DNA of 64,000 nt from Desmospora profundinema (GCF_031454155.1 NZ_JAVDQG010000001.1:682001-746000); one strand, 5' to 3'; counted from the stretch's first letter, positions 46,205-54,110 are shown. The notes: generated by a model from the sequence alone, not told the origin. A program made the numbers and translations.

Positions 46205-46465
46205 ATCCATCTCTCCCTTCTTCCCTATCCTATCAACCTTTTTTTGCAAAAGGTGTCGGAACTCGTCAACAATGACGAAATATTAAAAATTCAACTTTGG
46301 CATGCGGGAGAAACAGGGGAGCAAATAACATTCGTTGGAACGCGGGACATATCGACATGGACCAATATCTGTGTTTCTACCATAAGATTTCCGGCGTATT
46401 CACTTTTTCCCGCAGGCTATTCAGAGAGGTTTGTCCAGGCACAAACCCTCGAAATGGACACGTAC

Positions 46466-46512
46466 AAAAAAAATGAACGACCGCATAGAAAGGTACGGTT
46501 GATCATTTTTTT
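46466..46512. terminator. bidirectional terminator
   Basis: AAAAAAATGA/TCATTTTTTT arms plus ACCG/CGGT enclose a 12-nt loop, near the junction of the GC-rich S13 gene and the AT-rich island. The rest of 46205-46573 shows no gene. Confidence 0.65.
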
Positions 46513-46573
46513 GGATTACCACCGATAGAAAACTCAGATAAAGCGATCCCTACCCGGATTCATGGTATTAGCT

Positions 46574-47017
46574 TCACTTTAACCACTCTCTTAACTCATC
46601 TGTCATTTGTTTGACTAACTCTGGTCTTCCATGAAACTGAGCCGGAGTATTCTGAAAAAGGTGGATACGCCAAACTCCTTCGATATTTACGACAACCAGA
46701 GTGTGATGTGTATTCGCTGCAGGATTGATATCCGATTGTCCACGAGGAACCATACCCGCAATAGCTCGTAAAATCGCTACCTCTGAGTCCAGAAAACGAA
46801 CATCTTTAACTTTGTTTACAAATTTTGCAGTGGGATGATCTTCAAAAATAGGATGGAGGTGCGAGAAAATCTCTTCCCGCCCAATAGCTTGACTCCCATC
46901 AAAACCGATAAGCTCACCATCTTCTGTGAACAACTCTACCATTCCGCGAGCATTACAATCATCCCACGCATCTAACAGTTGTTGATAGAGTGCTTGAATT
47001 TCATTTTGTACAACCAA
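46574..47017 (-). CDS. NTF2-like (SgcJ/EcaC, DUF4440-type) protein
   Basis: 147 residues from a TTG start that has AAAGGAGG 7 bases upstream; the ATG 11 codons earlier lies inside the ribosome-site region. The cone-shaped NTF2 fold is recognisable: IQALYQQLLDAWDDCNARGMVELFTEDGELIGFDGSQAIGREEI (residues about 5-50), then HLHPIFEDHPTAKFVNKVKDVRFL and HHTLVVVNIEGVWRIHLFQNTPA. Members of this group include small isomerase- or hydrolase-like proteins and proteins of unknown role. AT-rich compared with its left neighbours. Confidence 0.82.
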   Translation of the reverse strand: MVVQNEIQALYQQLLDAWDDCNARGMVELFTEDGELIGFDGSQAIGREEIFSHLHPIFEDHPTAKFVNKVKDVRFLDSEVAILRAIAGMVPRGQSDINPAANTHHTLVVVNIEGVWRIHLFQNTPAQFHGRPELVKQMTDELREWLK

Positions 47018-47155
47018 GATGATCCCTCCTTTTACTGGTACTCTCTCCATCGTAGCACACAGTTGTCTTGGCTATTAAATAATTGTGTTAAACTCATATG
47101 ACCGGTCCAGTTGGATTTTTGGAAATAGTTAAAGGGAGATCGCTTACATTTACCG

Positions 47156-47189
47156 AAAAATAGATTCTAACTAAATGGAATCTACTTTT
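47156..47189. terminator. bidirectional terminator in the AT-rich island
   Basis: AAAAATAGATTC/GAATCTACTTTT stem with a 10-nt loop. Between 47190 and 47463 I see no supported gene. Confidence 0.6.
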
Positions 47190-47463
47190 CCCCTGGTGAC
47201 AACTTCGCTGGTATTACCCCTCTTAGCTAGTCAAACAGTTGTTTGAGACCAGGATATGGTCTGTTTCGGAGATAAAACCGATGACCCCAACCCTTAATAC
47301 ACTCACGTTTTAACATAAGTTCCGTTTCATGAAAGGCAAGCTGCAAAGATGTTTTCATATCGGATATATAGACCAACCCCGTTTTTTTAGGGTCTTCCGC
47401 TTACCAGTTGACGATCGGGAACAGATAGCTGGTAGGAGACTAACCGGTTGCCCTTTTCCCCTT

Positions 47464-47513
47464 ATAAAAAGACCGTTCCGGGTATAAAGGACTACCTAGA
47501 ACGATCTTTTTAT
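47464..47513. terminator. terminator of the bacteriocin-like unit
   Basis: ATAAAAAGACCGTTC/GAACGATCTTTTTAT arms around a 20-nt loop containing GGT/ACC. Its left arm shares AAAAAGACCGTTC with the terminator at 49174. Confidence 0.7.
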
Positions 47514-47527
47514 CACTTAAAGTTGCC

Positions 47528-47683
47528 TTATTTCGGGGGTTTCATTAAATACCCAGCAATTCCGATAAAAACAAAACACAGGATTACACCTGTTAAACCC
47601 TGCTCCAAGAAAATCCCAAAGATCACCATAGACAAACCGGCTAACAAAAATGCAAGTTTAACTAACCATGTTCTTAGCTTCAT
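47528..47683 (-). CDS. 51-residue membrane protein, possible immunity protein
   Basis: The ORF begins MKLRTWLVKLAFLLAGLSMV and ends GYLMKPPK. Two hydrophobic segments (residues 8-24 and 30-47) with a short EQG turn and positive ends make it a small hairpin membrane protein. It starts 28 bases after the stop of the Cys-rich precursor and is followed by that unit's terminator, so both are on one transcript. Immunity proteins of leaderless or circular bacteriocins and of SDP-type toxins are often such short membrane proteins; that role is inference. The ribosome site is weak (GGTG). Confidence 0.6.
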   Translation of the reverse strand: MKLRTWLVKLAFLLAGLSMVIFGIFLEQGLTGVILCFVFIGIAGYLMKPPK

Positions 47684-47711
47684 CCAATCACCATATTTCC
47701 TTAAGTAGTTG

Positions 47712-48479
47712 TCACCTGCGCTTGCATTTCTGTTCCCAACAATTCATAAATGCAGTTGCTCCAATCATTCCAGCTGTATTTACGCAAGCATAACAAGCGG
47801 TTCCTGCTGTTGCTGGTACTCCAACTGTGCAAGAAGCACCACATAATACACCTAATAAAGTAATTGCCAACATCGTCATACCTTTACCTGCTAAACACTT
47901 TTGCATACAACTACTCCAAGATTTCTTGGACATTGCACTGAATTGAGGTGCTTTTTCGGCTTCTTCTGATGCAACATATTCACTGATATCAACATTTTGA
48001 TTAATATGTTCCTTACCATCAACCCAATAATTTACGGATGCTTCATCCTCACTTAACTTTTTAATGTCAACTTCAAAAGTATTCAATAACTCTTCTTTAT
48101 TATCAAATACAATATTCAATGCATTCAAACGAGTTTCTTCATCAGTGTAATTAAATGACACAGAATAGGTGATTGTTCCATCGTCATATTTAACACCTCT
48201 AACGGATGGATTTTTAAATACTAAATCATTTGAGCTCTTGTACTTAACTTTACCACTATTAATATGATCTTGGGCTTTGTTTAATAACCTTTGTTGAGTA
48301 TCTTCATCCACTTCAATGATATTATCAAAAACATCATTACATATGGACTCTACTTTATCAAGGTTTTCATTCGAAGCTATGTTTAAGCTTTGTGCTGCCG
48401 AAATGTTTACTGTTGATGTAGTCACTAACACCAACATAGATAATAATGCAATAAAAAATTTCGTGAATGTTTTTTTCAT
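47712..48479 (-). CDS. secreted precursor with Cys-rich halocin C8-like bacteriocin domain
   Basis: 255 residues. Residues 1-29 are a Sec signal peptide (KKTFTKFFIALLSMLVLV, cleavage after ISA). Residues 30-185 are an acidic soluble region, rich in Asp, Glu and Asn, with a single Cys47. Residues 186-255 are quite different: hydrophobic, Gly/Ala-rich, with eight cysteines (191, 195, 213, 217, 229, 232, 247, 252) and a basic end CKRR. The pattern C-x3-C, CGASC, GVPATAGTACYAC resembles the halocin C8-like bacteriocin domain, in which one precursor holds an N-terminal immunity part and a C-terminal peptide. Start has AAAGGAG 8 bases upstream. Antibacterial activity is inferred, not shown. Confidence 0.75.
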   Translation of the reverse strand: MKKTFTKFFIALLSMLVLVTTSTVNISAAQSLNIASNENLDKVESICNDVFDNIIEVDEDTQQRLLNKAQDHINSGKVKYKSSNDLVFKNPSVRGVKYDDGTITYSVSFNYTDEETRLNALNIVFDNKEELLNTFEVDIKKLSEDEASVNYWVDGKEHINQNVDISEYVASEEAEKAPQFSAMSKKSWSSCMQKCLAGKGMTMLAITLLGVLCGASCTVGVPATAGTACYACVNTAGMIGATAFMNCWEQKCKRR

Positions 48480-48699
48480 GTTGATCTCTCCTTTTTTTAA
48501 TTGCAAAAAGGATATTAACACAAGCAATTAAAAGATAGGTTATTTTCGACAAAACTTATCAAATTTCGACGTTTGGTGAGGTTGAGTATCAATCAGGGCG
48601 ATCGGTATAATGTGTTTCTGTTGAATGTGTTGATTCGATCTAAGTGTGAGGAAAAGCTTTTGTATTATGTAATGATACTCGGTAAAGTGAACAAGCAAT

Positions 48700-48724
48700 A
48701 AAAAAGTGCCACAACTTGTGGCAC
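48700..48724 (-). terminator. terminator of the 46-residue ORF
   Basis: Perfect 9-bp stem GTGCCACAA/TTGTGGCAC, followed on the minus strand by six T; it starts 30 bases after the ORF's stop. Confidence 0.88.
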
Positions 48725-48753
48725 GGGAACCGAGTTCTAAGCGTTGGTATTTT

Positions 48754-48894
48754 TTATTTTTGAGATGGCAGATCCTCCAAAGGAACACCCCAATATTTTT
48801 CGTTGCCAGCAAACGAATCAGACAGCTTACTTGCACATTCCCCACTATTGAGGTCATCGATAAAGATGGCAACCAGGCTACGAATCCACATCAT
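48754..48894 (-). CDS. 46-residue protein of unknown function
   Basis: The ORF reads MMWIRSLVAIFIDDLNSGEC and ends NEKYWGVPLEDLPSQK. AAGGAGAG lies 10 bases before the first ATG, a promoter (49007-49035) lies about 110 bases upstream, and a strong terminator follows the stop, so it looks like a deliberate short transcription unit. The first 12 residues are amphipathic or hydrophobic and the rest is polar with one Cys. It could be a peptide precursor, a signalling peptide or a small toxin. No family is recognised. Confidence 0.6.
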   Translation of the reverse strand: MMWIRSLVAIFIDDLNSGECASKLSDSFAGNEKYWGVPLEDLPSQK

Positions 48895-49006
48895 TTTTGA
48901 ACCACTCTCCTTACTTATTCAGGTTAATCACCGAGCCCGGGTATTTTGTCATGTTATATTACATTCAATTGGATTCCCTTTGGCGGATAGGATTGTTATG
49001 TCATAT

Positions 49007-49035
49007 ATAATAACATCATAAGTGATATTTGTCTA
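49007..49035 (-). promoter_or_regulatory. promoter of the 46-residue ORF with overlapping inverted repeat
   Basis: TAGACA-17 bases-TATTAT on the minus strand. The inverted repeat TGTTAT/ATAACA (48994-49015) overlaps the -10 and the probable start point, suggesting a repressor site. Confidence 0.5.
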
Positions 49036-49173
49036 ATGTAACTGTTTGCTTGTTCACCAAACAGATGAACTTCCATTTTCTCCTGATCGGTATGACTGGA
49101 CCGCACCCACCCGATCACCCCGTTTTGCATATATTATGATTTCTCTCGGCCAAAAAATAAGGCACACCTCTAA

Positions 49174-49212
49174 GCGATAAAAAAAGACCGTTCTCACAAG
49201 TCTTTTTATCGC
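49174..49212. terminator. bidirectional terminator at the right edge of the AT-rich island
   Basis: GCGATAAAAA...GAC / GTCTTTTTATCGC arms around an 11-nt loop. Left arm shares AAAAAGACCGTTC with the terminator at 47464, same orientation. Confidence 0.7.
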
Positions 49213-49419
49213 TCTATGACCCCTTAGATTCGCTCTCAGGCGCTCCTAAAGGGATCAATAATCACTAGTCCCCGCCCCCCTAAGGTTGATAGCCGCACGG
49301 ATGCTGAAACCTTCAGAGATGCATACCATCGGTCACGTGATTCCGCGTCCGTTGTACCCCTTTCGGGACCATAATTTCGCATAAAGCAACTCTTGGGTTC
49401 AGTTGTGCTACCCATTACA

Positions 49420-49462
49420 ACACAAAGGCCGGGAAGGCGTGTGCCCTTCCCGGCCTTTGTGT
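49420..49462. terminator. perfect 18-bp inverted repeat after the MDR-like gene
   Basis: ACACAAAGGCCGGGAAGG and its exact complement around a 7-nt loop. It starts 19 bases past the stop of the gene at 49481 and probably ends its transcript although no long T run follows. Confidence 0.65.
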
Positions 49463-49480
49463 ATCGCTCCTTACCCATCG

Positions 49481-50419
49481 TTACCCCGTCCGTTCCACCT
49501 TCTCCTCCAATGACCACACTTCCTCGATCTCCTGGGCTACCTCCGTTGTTACCGGACCCATTCCCACAATGGACGCAGTTGGCATCAGAATCTGACGCCG
49601 ATCCGCCCATACCTGGGGAGCGTAAAAGCTGTACCGCCGACCCGCCATCTCCTCGGCAAACACCAACCGTCCGGTGCGGGGCTTCAGCAGAGGCAGGCTC
49701 AGTCCCAAGGCATCGTGTCCCGCCCGGTTCATCACCAGATCCAGCTGGGAGAGAGCCGGCCCTTCCGTCCCCAACAGTTGTCCGATCTCCTCCGCCAAGG
49801 GAAGAACCGTCCGTTGCTGAAACAGATCCAGCACCTCCCGGCATGCTTCCCAGTTCTTTTCAGGGTCGGGTAGATAGGGCATGGCATGGGGCCAGTCAAA
49901 CCGCTCTCCGACTTTTTTCCCGATCGCTTCAATGCTGGTCACACCCGTCAAATGCCCATGCCAGCGCTGTTCCACCAAGTGGCGTTCCCGCTCGGTCCAG
50001 GTCACCACCAGCACCTTCCCCCCATGGTCCACAGCCGCTTCCACCGCGGCCATTCCGACAGGATCCCTTTCATCGATGCCGTTTCCAAAAAAGAGAAGGA
50101 TCGTTTCCCCTCTTTTCATCCGGGCCCGCTCCAGCATGACACCCGGCTCCTCCTGCCCCTTTTTCCCCATAAAAGTGGAATGGAACCCTTCCAGACTCCC
50201 GTACATCTCCAGCGTTCCATGCTCGGCCAACAATTGATAAAAACGGGGAAACTCTCCTTCCCCATGACCAAACACCAACCGTTTGCCGATCTGCTCGCCG
50301 TGCCGGCGGCGACAGTCCCGGATAAACGCCTCCCCCATCGCCTCCCAACGCCTCCATCGCGAAGGGTCCCCCGGTACTTTGGTGAAAATCCCCCGATAGC
50401 GCAGGTTGGTCCGTTCCAT
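49481..50419 (-). CDS. medium-chain dehydrogenase/reductase-like protein, function uncertain
   Basis: 312 residues from MERTNLRYRGIF. The middle part resembles the nucleotide-binding half of MDR enzymes: GEFPRFYQLLAEHGTLEMYGSLEGFHSTFMGKKG and ARMKRGETILLFFGNGID-RDPVGMAAVEAAVDHGGKVLVVTW, with a second Rossmann-like stretch later. No zinc ligands of the catalytic domain are evident, and the classical GxGxxG is degenerate (FFGNGIDERD). A coenzyme-A-reductase-like or ester-processing role is possible, but I would not name one. It is monocistronic and divergent from the crcB pair; the ATG was chosen over a frame extended by 38 residues. Confidence 0.55.
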   Translation of the reverse strand: MERTNLRYRGIFTKVPGDPSRWRRWEAMGEAFIRDCRRRHGEQIGKRLVFGHGEGEFPRFYQLLAEHGTLEMYGSLEGFHSTFMGKKGQEEPGVMLERARMKRGETILLFFGNGIDERDPVGMAAVEAAVDHGGKVLVVTWTERERHLVEQRWHGHLTGVTSIEAIGKKVGERFDWPHAMPYLPDPEKNWEACREVLDLFQQRTVLPLAEEIGQLLGTEGPALSQLDLVMNRAGHDALGLSLPLLKPRTGRLVFAEEMAGRRYSFYAPQVWADRRQILMPTASIVGMGPVTTEVAQEIEEVWSLEEKVERTG

Positions 50420-50602
50420 GATCCATCCCATCCCTTCATTTGTACTATAACAGGATTCCAATTTGATCTTTGTGTTATATAATAAACGCTTCCATGAATT
50501 CTGGCAAGGCTTTTTTAGCCCTTTTTTCAACATTCCGTACAGTTGACTGGAGCAAGTGGCTCCACTACACTGGTTTCATCGACGAAACGGGAGAGAAAAC
50601 GG

Positions 50603-50998
50603 ATGTTTTACTTCTGGATCGGCATCGCGGGAATGGTGGGAGCATTATTGCGGTATGGGATGAACCTCTTTGTTCAGGGGTGGGCAGGGGATTGGTTTCC
50701 GTGGGGGACACTGGCGGAAAACTGGCTGGGGTGCTTCGTACTGGGATGGTTCCAAGTCTGGGCTGGTGAGCGATTGGCCTTGTCTCCGCAATGGCGGACT
50801 GCTCTCGGAACAGGGTTGATCGGATCGTTCACCACTTTTTCCACTTTTAGTGTCGATACGATGGAACTGATGATGCAGGGAGCGATGGGGGCAGCCTTGC
50901 TCTATGTGCTGGCCAGCCTCTGGGGCGGAATCCTGCTGGCCTGGGCCGGCTGGCGATTGGGACACCGGAGCCTTCAACAGAAGGGGACAGGCATATGA
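50603..50998 (+). CDS. crcB1: fluoride ion channel, first of pair
   Basis: 131 residues, four membrane helices of the Fluc/CrcB family. It has GALLRYGMN, the pore Asn in LAENWLGCFVLGW, and the phenylalanine-box region GLIGSFTTFSTFSVD. CrcB exports fluoride as a dual-topology dimer; Bacillales usually carry two copies that assemble as a heterodimer, as here. The start MFYFWIGIAG has GGGAGAG 8 bases before it. The stop overlaps the next crcB start by 4 bases. Confidence 0.9.
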   Translation: MFYFWIGIAGMVGALLRYGMNLFVQGWAGDWFPWGTLAENWLGCFVLGWFQVWAGERLALSPQWRTALGTGLIGSFTTFSTFSVDTMELMMQGAMGAALLYVLASLWGGILLAWAGWRLGHRSLQQKGTGI

Positions 50999-51366
50999 TA
51001 GGAACATGGGGACTGGTGGCGGCAGGTGGTTTTCTGGGAGCCGTTGCCCGCTATGCCGTCAGCCGTCGACTCAATTTCCGGGCTGGCTCTCCCTGGCCGT
51101 GGGGTACGTGGCTGGTCAACATCAGCGGATCGTTCATACTGGGCTGGATGGGTGGAACGGGATGGAGCGCACAGGCCCTTCTGTTTGCGGGAACGGGATT
51201 CCTCGGCTCCTTCACCACGTTTTCCACCCTTCATTGGGAAGGACAGCAGTATGCTGAGAAAAAGGATTGGTCCAGGATGATTCTCTATCTGGGTGCTACC
51301 TACACCTTGGGAATTGTGGGGGCGTTTGCAGGGTTTTGGATGGGAGCACTGACTCTGACTCGATAA
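50995..51366 (+). CDS. crcB2: fluoride ion channel, second of pair
   Basis: 123 residues, four membrane helices, GFLGAVARYAVSRR, WGTWLVNISGSFILGW and GFLGSFTTFSTLHWE. It keeps the canonical LVNxxGSFxLG motif, which the first copy has altered to LAENWLG. Overlaps its partner by ATGA and is expected to form the oppositely oriented subunit of a heterodimer. Followed by a terminator. Confidence 0.92.
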   Translation: MIGTWGLVAAGGFLGAVARYAVSRRLNFRAGSPWPWGTWLVNISGSFILGWMGGTGWSAQALLFAGTGFLGSFTTFSTLHWEGQQYAEKKDWSRMILYLGATYTLGIVGAFAGFWMGALTLTR

Positions 51367-51378
51367 GAAAATTAAAAT

Positions 51379-51402
51379 AGAGCCTGGTTCTCCAGGCTCT
51401 TT
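51379..51402 (+). terminator. terminator of the crcB pair
   Basis: AGAGCCTGG/CCAGGCTCT stem with TTCT loop and a short T-rich tail. Confidence 0.7.
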
Positions 51403-51479
51403 ATCGATTCATCATTATTTTTTCACTATTCATATGGAGAAAAAGGTAAACAACATCGCTTGGCCACTTTGTGAAAGCA

Positions 51480-51752
51480 CTACTTCCTTACAACCCTGCG
51501 GATCATCGCTTGCACATCCTGGTACAAAAAGATCGGCCACACAAATACAAACCCGACCGCCAGCACCATGTAAACAAACCGTTCCCCATGGGTTTTGGCC
51601 AACATCCCCACTTGCTCCCGCAATTTTTCCACTTCGGGGTCGTCCTCTTCCTCCATAATGGTGAAGAGCATGGGTTCTCCCTGAATCTTCCAATAGACCA
51701 CTCCAATAATGAGGTACAAGGCCAGTAGAATCCAAATCCCTTCCCCGTACAT
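51480..51752 (-). CDS. small two-helix membrane protein, unknown
   Basis: 90 residues. Helix 1 at residues 5-22 (GIWILLALYLIIGVVYW), a cytoplasmic-type acidic loop with EEEDDPEVEKLREQ, then helix 2 at about 60-77 (FVYMVLAVGFVFVWPIFLY) and a basic end RRVVRK. AAGGAG is 7 bases before the ATG. No known family; possibly an adaptor or a regulator of a membrane enzyme. It is separate from neighbours, with about 170 bases upstream free of genes. Confidence 0.65.
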   Translation of the reverse strand: MYGEGIWILLALYLIIGVVYWKIQGEPMLFTIMEEEDDPEVEKLREQVGMLAKTHGERFVYMVLAVGFVFVWPIFLYQDVQAMIRRVVRK

Positions 51753-51921
51753 CCAGCCATCTCCTTCTCGCTCTATTGAACAGGCAATTCACGTTCTGCA
51801 AGAAGCTTATCGTATTTATTTTACACGATCCATGATTGTCTTGAAACCGTCGATTTGCCCGGGGTTTCCATCGATTAAAACGGTCCCGGGCATCAAAGCC
51901 GCCCGAGACCGTCTCGCCTGC

Positions 51922-52566
51922 TTACCCTTTTCCATGCTTTTGTTTCCACTCATCCAAGGTAAGACGCGGCATGGAGAAGGTCTCCCCCACCTTGCCGTAA
52001 ACCGTGCCGGCGAGCCTGCCCACAGGGTCCAGCTTGCCGGTATCGATCCGTCCTTCATGGTAAAGATCATCCCGGACATGAAAGCAGACGACCTCTCCAA
52101 TGATGACGTCGGCGTTGGGTGCCGTTTCCGTCCCGCCCATGGGCAGAATCTCGTGAAGACGACACTCCAGATGCACCTTGCACTGGGCAATCCGGGGCGG
52201 TTTCACCCGTGCGCTTTCCAGCAACTGAAACCCGACCGCTTTCGCTTCCCCGATCTCCGGCGGAAAATCGGTGGCGGTCTGGTTGATGCGTTCCACGTTG
52301 TCCCCGTCCACCACCTGTACGACGAACTCCCCGGTTTGGGCGATGTTGCGGGCGGTATCTTTCTGCACCCCACCGGGTTTCCGGCTGCAGGTGATGCTGA
52401 CCATCGGCGGATCGGTGCTGACGACTGTGTAAAAGCTGAACGGGGCGGCGTTGACCGCTCCTTCGGGACCCAGCGTCGTTACGAAGGCGATGGGGCGCGG
52501 CAGCACACTTCCGATCAGCAGTTTGTAATTATCCGTTTTACTCTGTTGTGAGGGATCGATCTGCAT
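51922..52566 (-). CDS. flavin reductase family protein (FMN-binding split barrel)
   Basis: 214 residues. The split-barrel FMN domain is clear: YKLLIGSVLPRPIAFVTTLGPEGAVNAAPFSFYTVVSTDPPMVSI (residues 14-58) and KDTARNIAQTGEFVVQVV, then EARKAVG-like and CRLHEILPMGG blocks. These proteins reduce free flavin or act as oxygenase components. It begins 22 bases after homogentisate dioxygenase on the same strand, so a link to aromatic catabolism is plausible, but it also belongs to a general family. Confidence 0.87.
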   Translation of the reverse strand: MQIDPSQQSKTDNYKLLIGSVLPRPIAFVTTLGPEGAVNAAPFSFYTVVSTDPPMVSITCSRKPGGVQKDTARNIAQTGEFVVQVVDGDNVERINQTATDFPPEIGEAKAVGFQLLESARVKPPRIAQCKVHLECRLHEILPMGGTETAPNADVIIGEVVCFHVRDDLYHEGRIDTGKLDPVGRLAGTVYGKVGETFSMPRLTLDEWKQKHGKG

Positions 52567-52588
52567 GGTTTCCTCCCATTGTCTATCC

Positions 52589-53746
52589 TTAATGATCAGG
52601 CAGCCAACTGGTGATATACCCCGGGTCCTCCACCTCCAAAGCCGCTTTTGTCACGCGGAGGGGACGAAACGTATCTATCATCACCGCCAGTTCTTCCGTC
52701 CCCTTTTTCCCAATGCTGGCTTCCACCTTGCCCGGATGGGGTCCGTGAGGCAATCCGCTCGGATGGAGCGTGATCGACCCTTCCCGCACCCCTTTCCGGC
52801 TCATAAAGTGGCCGTCTACATAATAGAGCACTTCGTCGCTGTTGACATTGCTGTGGTAATAAGGAGCGGGAATCGCTTCCGGATGATAGTCATACAGGCG
52901 GGGCACAAACGAGCAGACGACAAAATTGGGGCCGGCGAACGTCTGGTGGACCGGCGGCGGCTGATGGATTCGACCGGTGATCGGCTCAAAGTCGTCCACA
53001 TTAAAGATATAGGGATAAAGATAGCCGTCCCACCCCACAACATCCAGCGGATGGAAATTGTAGAAATAGGCGTTCAGCTGACCGTGGGCTTTCACCCGTA
53101 CTTCAAACTCCCCTTTTTCCAAATAGGTGTCCAACCTCTCGGGCAAGCGGATGTCCCGCTCACAAAAAGGGCTGTGTTCCATCAGCTGACCGTGTTCATT
53201 GCGATATCGTTTGGGCGTGGTGATCTCACCGCTCGATTCGATCACCAGAAAGCGGGTGTCGCTTTTTCTCTCAATGCGGTAGGTAGTGCCCACAGGAATC
53301 ACGATGTAATCCCCCGGCCGATAGGTGAGGGTACCAAAGACCGATTGCAGTTCCCCTTCCCCTTCGTGGACAAATAAAACCTCATCCCCATCGCTGTTGC
53401 GGAAAAAATAATCCATCTCTTCCGTCGGACGCGATACTCCGATGGCCACATCCTCATTGACCAACAAGTAGACCCGTCCTTCGATGGGGTCCCCTCCGGC
53501 GGGAAGGTCAAAGGTTGTTAAGTGACGATGGCGATTGGCTCCCCGCTCTTCCCATTCAGGGGCCCATTCCCGCAGGCTCTCCACCCGGCTTACCTGTGTT
53601 GGCGGGTGGTGGTGATACAGAATGGATTGAATTCCAGAGAATCCTTTTGTCCCCATCACTTCCTCCCGGTACAGGGATCCGTCTTCTTTTTTAAACTGGA
53701 CATGCCGCTTGCGGGGGATCTCCCCCATGCGGTGATAAAAAGGCAT
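52589..53746 (-). CDS. hmgA: homogentisate 1,2-dioxygenase
   Basis: 385 residues of the cupin-type homogentisate dioxygenase family. N-terminus MPFYHRMGEIPRKRHVQF, then the C-terminal iron site: VCSFVPRLYDYHPEAIPAPYYHSNVNSDEVLYYVDGHF, with His/Glu ligands, and LHPSGLPHGPHPG. It opens the ring of homogentisate in tyrosine and phenylalanine breakdown; fumarylacetoacetase and maleylacetoacetate isomerase genes are not visible here. The start has GGAGG in the proper place; an upstream ATG adds 17 Gly/Asp-rich residues and is rejected. Its upstream region is occupied by the IS element, which may have displaced its promoter. Confidence 0.9.
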   Translation of the reverse strand: MPFYHRMGEIPRKRHVQFKKEDGSLYREEVMGTKGFSGIQSILYHHHPPTQVSRVESLREWAPEWEERGANRHRHLTTFDLPAGGDPIEGRVYLLVNEDVAIGVSRPTEEMDYFFRNSDGDEVLFVHEGEGELQSVFGTLTYRPGDYIVIPVGTTYRIERKSDTRFLVIESSGEITTPKRYRNEHGQLMEHSPFCERDIRLPERLDTYLEKGEFEVRVKAHGQLNAYFYNFHPLDVVGWDGYLYPYIFNVDDFEPITGRIHQPPPVHQTFAGPNFVVCSFVPRLYDYHPEAIPAPYYHSNVNSDEVLYYVDGHFMSRKGVREGSITLHPSGLPHGPHPGKVEASIGKKGTEELAVMIDTFRPLRVTKAALEVEDPGYITSWLPDH

Positions 53747-53830
53747 GCCATCCCCTCCCCCATCCATGATGATGGTATTGAAAACGCTTCTATCCATTAT
53801 TTTAACAAATATTACACTCTTCCTTCATCT

Positions 53831-54110
53831 GTGACTTGCTCCACACGGCTAAAGCCGTGGGCTTCTCGGATCATGGGGTGCGACAACCCGCTACCCTTCC
53901 CGAAGGCTCCGCCCGAGCCTAAAAACACGTTCGATTTCAAGCTAGTGCCCCTTCAGGTAACTTCGATCTGTTTTTCTTGGCCTTTACGCGGACAAGTCGG
54001 TCGGCTTGGTTTTCCGTCTTCGCTCCATGCGTGGCAGAGTCGACTCCGCCGGAAAATCAAGCCTCCCTCCACGTAAACACGATCGATATTGGTAGAAGGG
54101 GCACTAGTTA
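53831..54110 (-). ncRNA. probable TnpB guide RNA (omega/reRNA) scaffold
   Basis: In IS605-group elements the RNA used by TnpB runs from the end of tnpB to the right end and continues into flanking DNA as the guide. Here this 280-base stretch lies in that position. It contains a 13-bp inverted repeat CTAGTGCCCCTTC/GAAGGGGCACTAG (53942 and 54095) that closes a large stem, and the terminal hairpin CACGGC/GCCGTG. The guide would be the about 16-20 bases following 53831 on the minus strand, beginning AGATGAAGGAAGAG. Inferred from element architecture. Confidence 0.55.

Noticed and set aside
48540-48872. 110-codon minus-strand frame between the Cys-rich precursor and the 46-residue ORF
   Set aside because: It runs through a strong terminator and overlaps the better supported 46-residue ORF in another frame.
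49236-49382. 48-codon minus-strand ORF starting MRNYGPERGTTDAES, possibly a tail of a second TnpB-like gene
   Set aside because: No ribosome site and no recognisable catalytic motif; similarity to transposase tails is only an impression.
50420-50602. Fluoride riboswitch upstream of crcB1
   Set aside because: The conserved GATGG and CTGATG...CCTAC parts of the aptamer were not found by eye.
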